From CAZRGV01 sp964599655 (GTDB lineage Bacteria > Planctomycetota > Planctomycetia > Isosphaerales > Isosphaeraceae), in NCBI GenBank assembly GCA_964599655.1, contig CAZRGV010000059.1, forward strand, positions 1 to 35,414: a DNA stretch of 35,414 bases. The letters run 5' to 3'. Positions 8,360 to 13,113 of this stretch are shown in pieces (within the stretch, counting starts at the first letter, position 1; each line of letters starts with the position of its first letter). The position numbers were made by a program, and so were the translations under genes. The notes below the pieces were generated by a model that did not search any database, was not told the origin of the DNA, and was given only the letters and a program-made list of their open reading frames with translations.

Positions 8360-9724
8360 GTGAATCCCCCCGTGATGGTCGGACACCTGGCGCCGGCGTT
8401 CGACTTGCCCTGCACCCCGCTTCCGGGTTCTGGAAAGCGACAGGTCTCGCTGACGGACTTCCGAGGCCACTGGCTGGCGCTGGTCTTCTATCCCCGCGAC
8501 TTCTCCCTCGTCTGTCCCACGGAACTTGCCGCCCTCGGCAACCGCATCAACGAGTTTCGCCAGCAAGGATGCGAGATCCTTGGCCTCAGCTGCGACCCGA
8601 TCGAGGCACACGAACAATGGATCCAGACGCCCCGCGCGCGAGGCGGCCTGGACGGACTCGGCTTCGCCCTCGCCAGCGACGAAAACGGCGCGGTGGCCAG
8701 GGCCTACGGCGTCTACCTCGAACATCAGCACGTCGCCCTCCGCGGCCTGTTCCTCATCGACCCCAACGGCGTGCTCCAGTACATGGCGGTCCACAACCTG
8801 ACCGTCGGCCGCCGGCCGGACGACGTCCTCCGCGTGCTCACCGCGCTTCAAACCGGCGGTCTCTGCGCCAGCGAATGGAGCGTCGGCGACCCGACCATCG
8901 ACCCGACCGAAGTGCTCGGCCCCGGCAGCGTGATCTCGCACTATCGGATCGAAGCCCCGATCGGCTCGGGTTCGTTCGCGACCGTCTTCCGCGCCCGAGA
9001 CATCACCCTGCAACGCAGCGTCGCCCTCAAGGTGCTCAAGCCCGGCGCCCCCGGAACCGCCCTGGCGGAGGCCCGTTCAGCAGCCTCCCTGAATCATCCG
9101 AATATCTGCACGATTTTCTCCGTCGATGATGGTGAGGGGGTCCCTCTGATCGCCATGGAGTACCTTCGAGGACAATCGCTCCATCGATTGCTCGAACGCG
9201 AGGGGGCACTGGCGCCGGAGCGTGCCCGGAGCATCGCCTATCAGGTCGCCTCTGGCCTGGCCGCCGCGCACGCCTCGGGGATCGTCCACGGCGATCTGAA
9301 GCCGGAAAACATCATGGTGACCGGGGAAGGGGTGGCCAAGATCCTCGACTTCGGTCTGGCGAGGCTCGATCGCGCCGCCATCGACCCAGACGCGACCGTT
9401 GAGTATCCGGGCTCCGATTCCGCCGGGGGAGGACTCTTCGGCACTCCGAGTTACATGGCCCCCGAACAGGCCCGAGGCGAGCCGGCGACCGCCGCCAGCG
9501 ACGTCTTCTCCTTCGGCGTCGTGCTGCACGAGATGCTCACCGGCCGCAAAGCGTTTCCCGGTGAGAACATTCTGCAGGTGCTTAGCCGCATCCGCGCCGT
9601 GGATCCGGAACTCCTGGCCGCCGAGGTGCCCGAGCCCTTCGCGACGATCGTCCGTCGAGCCCTGGTCGCCAGCCCCGAAGCTCGATCGATCCGCATGCGA
9701 GAGATTCAGGATCTTTTGGCCTGA
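8360..9724 (+). CDS. Peroxiredoxin (AhpC/TSA)-Ser/Thr protein kinase fusion
   Basis: A 454-residue soluble protein. Residues 1-175 form a typical 2-Cys peroxiredoxin: the active site FYPRDFSLVCPTE gives peroxidatic Cys52, Arg128 is the conserved second arginine, and Cys169 (in LCASEW) fits the resolving cysteine. Residues 195-454 form a Hanks-type kinase: Gly loop IGSGSFATVF (201-210), Lys224 in VALKVLK, helix-C Glu238, catalytic loop HGDLKPEN (310-317), DFG (330-332) and APE (367-369). The usual HRD is HGD, so it is a non-RD kinase. No membrane segment is seen. Translation starts at GTG 8360, nine bases after GAGG. The architecture suggests peroxide oxidation at Cys52/Cys169 controls kinase activity; that link is inference. 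Only 20 residues separate the domains. Confidence 0.93.
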   Translation: MNPPVMVGHLAPAFDLPCTPLPGSGKRQVSLTDFRGHWLALVFYPRDFSLVCPTELAALGNRINEFRQQGCEILGLSCDPIEAHEQWIQTPRARGGLDGLGFALASDENGAVARAYGVYLEHQHVALRGLFLIDPNGVLQYMAVHNLTVGRRPDDVLRVLTALQTGGLCASEWSVGDPTIDPTEVLGPGSVISHYRIEAPIGSGSFATVFRARDITLQRSVALKVLKPGAPGTALAEARSAASLNHPNICTIFSVDDGEGVPLIAMEYLRGQSLHRLLEREGALAPERARSIAYQVASGLAAAHASGIVHGDLKPENIMVTGEGVAKILDFGLARLDRAAIDPDATVEYPGSDSAGGGLFGTPSYMAPEQARGEPATAASDVFSFGVVLHEMLTGRKAFPGENILQVLSRIRAVDPELLAAEVPEPFATIVRRALVASPEARSIRMREIQDLLA

Positions 9725-9746
9725 ACTCACCCGATGACAGGAACAG

Positions 9747-9816
9747 CAAGGGCGCAAGGATTCGAACCCTGTTTCTCCGGGTTGGAGCCGGAGTCCTCTC
9801 CCAGGAGGACGCCCTT
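9747..9816 (-). tRNA. tRNA-Trp (CCA), compact
   Basis: Acceptor AAGGGCG/CGCCCTT with A1-T72 and G73, as in bacterial tRNA-Trp. The anticodon stem TCCGG/CCGGA holds the loop CTCCAAC (anticodon CCA), and the T arm is CAGGG/CCTTG. The D stem TCCT/AGGA follows the acceptor directly, so positions 8-9 appear to be missing. No CCA end is encoded. It lies downstream of the HNH gene, as the last member of the minus-strand array. Confidence 0.7.
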
Positions 9817-9876
9817 GTGAAGAAACGCCCCGGCCGAGGGGGAGTAGACGGGTTTGGCCGGGGCGTGGGGGGGTTG

Positions 9877-10461
9877 TCAGGCCATCGCGAAGCTCGGTTC
9901 CGTCGAGAGGAAGCGAGACCAGTTCGCGAGCTTGACCCCCTTCGCGGTGTAGAACGGCTTCCACTCGGGCCGGATCGGAGGCCGCCGAAGCCGCATGCCG
10001 GCCTGCTCCGGAGTGCGGTCGGCCTTCCGTGCGTTGCAACGCAGACAGGCCGCCACGCAGTTGGTCCAGTTCGATGGCCCACCCTGGGCTCGAGGAATCA
10101 CATGGTCAATCGTGATCCGGGCAAAGCCAGGCTGGTCGCCGCAATACTGGCAGGTGTGCCGGTCGCGACGCGCCACGTTGCGGCGGCTGAACGTCACCGC
10201 GGTCGACGGCAGGCGGTCGAACCTCGACAGGCAAACCACCTCGGGCACTCGCAGCCGGTCGCGCGCCGTCCGAAGGAACAGCGCCCCCTCGGGCGGATCG
10301 AGCTGAACCCACTCCTCCCAGCCGAAGAGGCGGTAGGTCTCGGGCTCAACCACCTTCGCCGAGTCGTTCCAGAGCATGACCAGCGAGCGCACCACGGTCG
10401 TCACGTGAATGGGCTGCCAGTTGCGGTTGAGCACCAGCGTCGGTCGCTTGAGAATATCCAT
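9877..10461 (-). CDS. HNH endonuclease located within the tRNA array
   Basis: A 194-residue protein. The N-terminal part (VLNRNWQPIHVTTV, 10-23) matches a widespread bacterial HNH family. The nuclease core has a Cys4 zinc knuckle, CQYC (104-107) and CLRC (139-142), around DHVIPRAQGG (119-128) and N134, with N143 at the third HNH position. It is likely a nicking or double-strand DNA endonuclease, though the substrate cannot be told. The start at ATG 10461 was chosen over the upstream frame because it follows GAGGGGGG and begins the conserved region. The tRNA-His gene ends 31 bases upstream and tRNA-Trp lies 60 bases downstream, all on the same strand. The gene is therefore probably expressed as part of the array transcript. 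Confidence 0.88.
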   Translation of the reverse strand: MDILKRPTLVLNRNWQPIHVTTVVRSLVMLWNDSAKVVEPETYRLFGWEEWVQLDPPEGALFLRTARDRLRVPEVVCLSRFDRLPSTAVTFSRRNVARRDRHTCQYCGDQPGFARITIDHVIPRAQGGPSNWTNCVAACLRCNARKADRTPEQAGMRLRRPPIRPEWKPFYTAKGVKLANWSRFLSTEPSFAMA

Positions 10462-10491
10462 CACCCACCCCCCTCTCCCCGTCGTGAGGAA

Positions 10492-10563
10492 TGTGCCTGA
10501 CCGGGTTCGAACCGGCACCATCGGCCTCACAAGCCGGGATGCTTCCCGTTACACCACAGGCAC
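10492..10563 (-). tRNA. tRNA-His (GTG) without encoded G-1
   Basis: Acceptor GTGCCTG/CAGGCAC, D stem GTGT/GCAT, anticodon loop TTGTGAG and T arm with TTCGAAC. The base before position 1 is T and position 73 is A, so the usual bacterial G-1:C73 identity pair of tRNA-His is not encoded. No CCA end. Pair 27-43 is a C-A mismatch. Confidence 0.8.
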
Positions 10564-10565
10564 AG

Positions 10566-10649
10566 CGGAAGGGGCGGGAGTCGAACCCGCAAGGCTGCTC
10601 GCTCACCCGCGTTCCAGGCGGGTCCCGTCACCGATCGGGTAGCCCTTCC
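10566..10649 (-). tRNA. tRNA-Ser (GGA)
   Basis: Acceptor GGAAGGG/CCCTTCC with G73, D stem CCCG/CGGG, anticodon stem CCCGC/GCGGG with loop CTGGAAC, a 15-base variable region as expected for class II tRNA-Ser, and T arm GCGGG/CCCGC. There is one extra base between acceptor and D arm. It is separated from tRNA-His by two bases. Confidence 0.85.
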
Positions 10650-10674
10650 CAACAACGTCAACAGGTCGGCCGAG

Positions 10675-10747
10675 TGGTCCCGGGTGGACTCGAACCACCG
10701 CTCTCCCCCACGTCAAAGGGGTGTCTTCGCCGCTCGACGACGGGACC
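10675..10747 (-). tRNA. tRNA-Val (GAC)
   Basis: Acceptor GGTCCCG/CGGGACC with A73, D arm with GTC/GAC and GCGG in the loop, anticodon stem CCCCT/GGGGG with loop TTGACGT, T arm GGTGG/CCACC. The body resembles tRNA-Glu/Asp. Position 37 is G. No CCA end. Confidence 0.78.
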
Positions 10748-10767
10748 CGATTCCTATTTTATTCTTA

Positions 10768-11235
10768 TTAATCATTATCATTTATCTTGGAACGTCTCCG
10801 CGGGGGAATCGTTCGGAGAAGCCCCGTCCTCGGGCACACATAAAACGATCTCCGGCCCAGTCGAGACAGCGGCTCGCCATACAATCGCCCGTCACCATTG
10901 CAGGGAGCCCCGTCGATCAGCACGACGTGGATCTCAACGAAGTCGAGGACGTGGCGGAGGAAGTGTTGGCGGACAGGGAAGCTCCGTCGCAGCTGGGCAC
11001 AGATTTCCGAATGGACCTTGTTCCACGGCCGACCGACATTCGAGCGGAGGAACCGTCGGAGCGGTCCGAGTTGATCGCTGAACCACTTGCTTCGCCCCCC
11101 TCGAACCCGCATTCCTTCACAGCGGCGCCACTCCTCCGGCGGGGTGCGTTGCCAGGATTTCTGGTAACCCTTCGCGGTGCCACCGTTGCCATGCCGTGGA
11201 CGCTCCACCAGAACCTTGTCCATGTCAGATCGCAT
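10768..11235 (-). CDS. Conserved hypothetical protein embedded in the tRNA array
   Basis: A 155-residue basic protein that looks genuinely coding. It opens with MRSDMDKVLVERPR, continues with GPLRRFLRSNVGRPWNKV (residues 57-74) and SEIC, an alpha-helical stretch HFLRHVLDFVEIHVVLIDG (91-109), and ends with FYVCPRTGLLR (131-141) and a basic tail. I recall similar short proteins with a GRPW[DN]KV motif from planctomycetes, without a known function. The start at ATG 11235 is supported by GGAG at 11244-11247, eight bases upstream; the frame continues to 11262. It lies between tRNA-Ser(GCT) and tRNA-Val(GAC) on the same strand, so it probably shares their transcript. The charge pattern would suit nucleic-acid binding, which is speculation. 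Confidence 0.75.
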   Translation of the reverse strand: MRSDMDKVLVERPRHGNGGTAKGYQKSWQRTPPEEWRRCEGMRVRGGRSKWFSDQLGPLRRFLRSNVGRPWNKVHSEICAQLRRSFPVRQHFLRHVLDFVEIHVVLIDGAPCNGDGRLYGEPLSRLGRRSFYVCPRTGLLRTIPPRRRSKINDND

Positions 11236-11269
11236 CAATTGTTCTCCGTTCCAGTTCAACACGTCCGAG

Positions 11270-11348
11270 CGGAAGGGAAGGGATTCGAACCCTNNNNNNN
11301 NNNNNNNNNNAGCACCGAGGCCCGGCCAACCGTATCCGGCTACCTTCC
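11270..11348 (-). tRNA. tRNA-Ser (GCT), interrupted by an assembly gap
   Basis: Both ends are visible: acceptor GGAAGGT/CCCTTCC (T7 opposite C66 is unpaired) with G73, a D-arm region CCGG...CCGG, anticodon loop beginning GTGCT (anticodon GCT), and the 3' half of a T arm with TTCGAAT. The 17 N at 11294-11310 cover the variable arm and are too few for a class II tRNA, so the gap is under-sized. Confidence 0.65.
11294..11310. other. Assembly gap (17 N) within tRNA-Ser
   Basis: The run of N falls exactly in the variable arm/T-stem part of the tRNA-Ser(GCT) gene. Repetition among closely similar tRNA genes may have hindered assembly here. Confidence 0.95.
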
Positions 11349-11375
11349 GTTACCTCTTCCATTCCTCTCGAACCG

Positions 11376-11447
11376 TGGACCGCCGGGGAATCGAACCCGG
11401 GGGAACTCCTCTGGAGTCGCTCCGGCGCTCGATAACGGCGTCGTCCC
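11376..11447 (-). pseudogene. Degenerate tRNA-like element, no readable anticodon
   Basis: A clear T-loop signature (GGGTTCGATTCCC) and a 3' acceptor-like GCGGTCC with A73 are present. The possible 5' acceptor GGACGAC pairs only partly, no GG-containing D loop is found, and the hairpin at the anticodon position is ACTCC-AGA-GGAGT with a three-base loop. It is best read as a decayed tRNA gene. The boundaries are approximate. Confidence 0.4.
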
Positions 11448-11487
11448 GTGAAACCAACCGCCCGTTTCCTCCATCGACTTCGGACAG

Positions 11488-11559
11488 AGGTCCGCCCGGG
11501 ATTCGAACCCGGTCCACCTCCCTACCAAGGAGGCGTGCCGCCAGGAACACCTGCGGACC
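11488..11559 (-). tRNA. tRNA-Thr (GGT)
   Basis: Acceptor GGTCCGC/GCGGACC with T73, D stem GTGT/GCAC, anticodon stem CCTCC/GGAGG with loop TTGGTAG, T arm CCGGG/CCCGG. Position 8 is A instead of the usual T. No CCA end. Confidence 0.88.
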
Positions 11560-11571
11560 GGTCGCGACGAG

Positions 11572-11644
11572 TCGTCCCGGCAGGACTCGAACCTGCGATA
11601 ACCTGCGTGTAAGGCAGGCGTCTTGGCCGCTAAACGACGGGACG
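11572..11644 (-). tRNA. tRNA-Val (TAC)
   Basis: Acceptor CGTCCCG/CGGGACG with A73, T8, D stem GTTT/AGAC, anticodon stem CCTGC/GCAGG with loop CTTACAC, T arm GCAGG/CCTGC. This is one of the most canonical members of the array. Confidence 0.9.
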
Positions 11645-11656
11645 GTTTTCGAGAGG

Positions 11657-11730
11657 TCGCCGAGGTGGGAGTCGAACCCACAGACACCAGTCCCTCAGAC
11701 TGGCGGCTTTGCCTGTTTGCCTACCCGGCG
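11657..11730 (-). tRNA. tRNA-Leu (GAG) with a short variable loop
   Basis: Acceptor CGCCGGG/CTCGGCG (one G-T pair) with A73, D stem GGC/GCC, anticodon stem CCAGT/ACTGG with loop CTGAGGG, T arm GTGGG/CCCAC. The variable region is only five bases (TGTCT), whereas bacterial tRNA-Leu normally carries a long class II arm, as the Leu(CAG) gene in this same array does. Confidence 0.8.
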
Positions 11731-11753
11731 ATCGATCCCAGCGCGTTGAAACA

Positions 11754-11823
11754 TTGCGGGTCCGGGAATCGAACCACGACGCGCCGAGCTTATGACGCTC
11801 GGCCGGGCACCAGCCCACCCGCG
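11754..11823 (-). tRNA. tRNA-Met-like (CAT) with shortened D arm, copy 1
   Basis: Anticodon stem CGAGC/GCTCG with loop GTCATAA (anticodon CAT). The acceptor CGCGGGT pairs with ACCCGCA except for C1-A72, a mismatch also typical of initiator tRNAs. The D region is compact (GGCTGGTGCCCGGC), about four bases shorter than canonical, and the T stem CGTGG/CCCGG has two mismatches. It shares its D-arm design with the next gene, two bases away. Confidence 0.6.
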
Positions 11824-11825
11824 AG

Positions 11826-11895
11826 TCCCAGGCCCCGGTATTGAGCCGGGAGAGCCGGCCTTATGAGAGCCGGCCGGGCACCAGCCACGCCTGGG
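11826..11895 (-). tRNA. tRNA-Met-like (CAT) with shortened D arm, copy 2
   Basis: Acceptor CCCAGGC/GCCTGGG with A73 is fully paired. The anticodon stem CGGCT/GGCCG holds the standard loop CTCATAA. The T stem CCCGG/CCGGG encloses the unusual loop CTCAATA in place of TTCNANN. The D region is the same compact GGCTGGTGCCCGGC as in copy 1. Confidence 0.65.
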
Positions 11896-11919
11896 TCATT
11901 CCAACCGATCGTGAGTCAG

Positions 11920-12003
11920 TCGCCGGGGGGAGACTCGAACTCCCACGCCCGTTGCGGACACGACGTTCTGAACGTCGCGCGTCTGCCGTTCCGCCACCCG
12001 GCG
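11920..12003 (-). tRNA. tRNA-Leu (CAG)
   Basis: Acceptor CGCCGGG/CCCGGCG with A73, D stem GCG/CGC, anticodon stem CGACG/CGTCG with loop TTCAGAA, a 16-base class II variable arm and T arm GGGAG/CTCCC. Canonical except for the missing CCA end. Confidence 0.9.
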
Positions 12004-12030
12004 ATGATCGATCCAGCATCATCCATCAAG

Positions 12031-12101
12031 TGGCCAGTACGGGACTCGCACCCGTATCTCCAGCGTGAGGGGCTGGCATCCTGCTGTTAGACGAACCGGC
12101 C
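12031..12101 (-). tRNA. tRNA-Glu (CTC) with C33 and an altered T loop
   Basis: Acceptor GGCCGGT/ACTGGCC with A73, D arm GTCT...GGAT, anticodon stem CCAGC/GCTGG. The loop CCCTCAC has C at position 33 where T is nearly universal. The T loop TGCGAGT has G at position 55. T stem ACGGG/CCCGT is fully paired. Confidence 0.75.
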
Positions 12102-12128
12102 CGAATAGGTCGTTACGGTCACTTCCAG

Positions 12129-12203
12129 CTCCGGCGGGAGGAATCGAACCTCCGACTTCGCGTTTAACAGACGCGCGCCCGTACCAGCACGGGCTCCACC
12201 GGA
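12129..12203 (-). tRNA. tRNA-Asn (GTT)
   Basis: Acceptor TCCGGTG/CGCCGGA with G73 (the usual Asn discriminator), D stem GCCC/GGGC that can extend to six pairs, anticodon stem CGCGT/ACGCG with loop CTGTTAA, T arm GGAGG/CCTCC. Confidence 0.88.
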
Positions 12204-12225
12204 ATCCGACGGACTCGCGAGCGAG

Positions 12226-12300
12226 TCGGGGCGGCCGGATTTGAACCGGCGCTCTCCTGCTCCCGAAGCAGGCGGATTGGCCAGGCTTTCCCACACCCCG
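12226..12300 (-). tRNA. tRNA-Pro (CGG)
   Basis: Acceptor CGGGGTG/CGCCCCG with A73, D stem GGA/TCC with GG in the loop, anticodon stem CCTGC/GCAGG with loop TTCGGGA, T arm GCCGG/CCGGC with loop TTCAAAT. No CCA end. Confidence 0.85.
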
Positions 12301-12325
12301 ATTCCTTCGAGAATCACCCAAGCAG

Positions 12326-12396
12326 AGTGCCCAGCGGGAGTCGAACCCGCACATCCGCCATGGCAAGGCGGTAGGCTGCCGCTACATCATGGGCAC
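12326..12396 (-). tRNA. tRNA-Gly (GCC)
   Basis: Acceptor GTGCCCA/TGGGCAC with T73, anticodon stem CCGCC/GGCGG with loop TTGCCAT, T arm GCGGG/CCCGC. The D stem ATGT/GCCT has one T-C mismatch. Confidence 0.85.
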
Positions 12397-12434
12397 ACGT
12401 CACCGACGCTCAATTGTCAAAGAGTTCGTTCCAG

Positions 12435-12506
12435 AGCACCGGGTGGGACTCGAACCCACGTCCCCGCCTTACGAGGGCGGAATCCTGGCCGCTAGACGAC
12501 CCGTGC
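12435..12506 (-). tRNA. tRNA-Thr (CGT)
   Basis: Acceptor GCACGGG/CCGGTGC with a G5-G68 mismatch and T73, D arm GTCT...GGAT, anticodon stem CCGCC/GGCGG with loop CTCGTAA, T arm GTGGG/CCCAC. Confidence 0.83.
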
Positions 12507-12525
12507 CTGCTTCCTTTTCACCGAG

Positions 12526-12598
12526 TGGGACCAGAGGGGCTCGAACCCTCACCTGCCTGGTTAAGAGCCAGGTGTGCTGCCGCTAACACCTTGGTCCC
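12526..12598 (-). tRNA. tRNA-Lys (CTT)
   Basis: Acceptor GGGACCA/TGGTCCC with A73, D stem GTGT/GCAC, anticodon stem CCTGG/CCAGG with loop CTCTTAA, T arm GAGGG/CCCTC. Position 8 is A. No CCA end. Confidence 0.88.
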
Positions 12599-12630
12599 AT
12601 TCGATCCGTTCGCAATTCCCTACCCACCAG

Positions 12631-12701
12631 TCGGCCCGAGGGGAGTTGAACCCCTGCCGGGCGCTTATCAAGCGCCTGTTCTGCCGTTGAACTACGGGCC
12701 A
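12631..12701 (-). tRNA. tRNA-Ile (GAT), first gene of the array
   Basis: Acceptor TGGCCCG/CGGGCCG (T1-G72 wobble) with A73, T8, D stem GTTC/GAAC, anticodon stem GGCGC/GCGCC with loop TTGATAA, T arm AGGGG/CCCCT with loop TTCAACT. As read on the minus strand this is the 5'-most tRNA. Confidence 0.9.
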
Positions 12702-12735
12702 TCGCGCGTTTCATTCCCACCGAGTCCACCCAACG

Positions 12736-12765
12736 AAAAAGCCCGATGTCGTAATGACACCGGGC
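12736..12765 (-). terminator. Intrinsic terminator pointing into the tRNA array
   Basis: On the minus strand GCCCGGTGTC pairs with GACATCGGGC (one mismatch, five-base loop ATTAC) and is followed at once by TTTTT. It lies 35 bases upstream of tRNA-Ile. No gene on the minus strand upstream of it was recognised. It may insulate the array from antisense transcription or act as an attenuator if the array promoter lies further upstream. Confidence 0.7.
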
Positions 12766-13113
12766 CTCGCCGAACCATCGGATGGAGAGGACCGGTTGTC
12801 ACAAGCGGAGCGGGCAGACGATCCACGGATGCAACGGTTCAGCGGACAGCCGCGTCCTCTCGCAACCGCAACCACTCGCCAGACGCGTCCACTTCCGAGA
12901 CATCGCCGACCTCATCCTCGTAAAACGGTTCGCGACGAGCCCGTTCTGGCCCCAGCGTGCGAGGTCACTTGCCTCGTCCTGTCGCTCTTCTAGACGCGGC
13001 ACGCGTCAGAGAGGTTCGCACGAAACTCCGGTTTTTCCGCGCGAGCGTTGCGGACAGCGGGAATCGCGGTACGCTGATGACCTTCAAGGCACCCCGAGGG
13101 ACACCAGGCAACG
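12766..13113. other. Intergenic region between the tRNA array and the MFS gene
   Basis: These 348 bases separate divergent transcription units and probably contain both promoters. No promoter could be assigned with confidence. Short frames on both strands lack a good start or ribosome-binding site and were not accepted. One minus-strand frame of about 40 codons ending at 12844 is acidic and protein-like but has no start codon. Confidence 0.5.

Noticed and set aside
9877..10461. HNH gene read as a group I intron or intein homing endonuclease
   Set aside because: No intron core or intein splice motifs are seen and none of the flanking tRNA genes is split by it.
9747..12701. The array considered as a prophage or integrative element
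   Set aside because: No integrase, transposase, phage structural gene or attachment repeat is visible in the window, so mobility is not supported directly.
10491..12923. Many plus-strand open frames across the tRNA array
   Set aside because: They are antisense to tRNA genes; the recurring peptides are only translations of reverse-complemented T arms and stems.
12799..13002. A 67-codon minus-strand frame upstream of the tRNA array
   Set aside because: No ribosome-binding site, no recognised motif, and competing frames overlap it; coding evidence is too weak.
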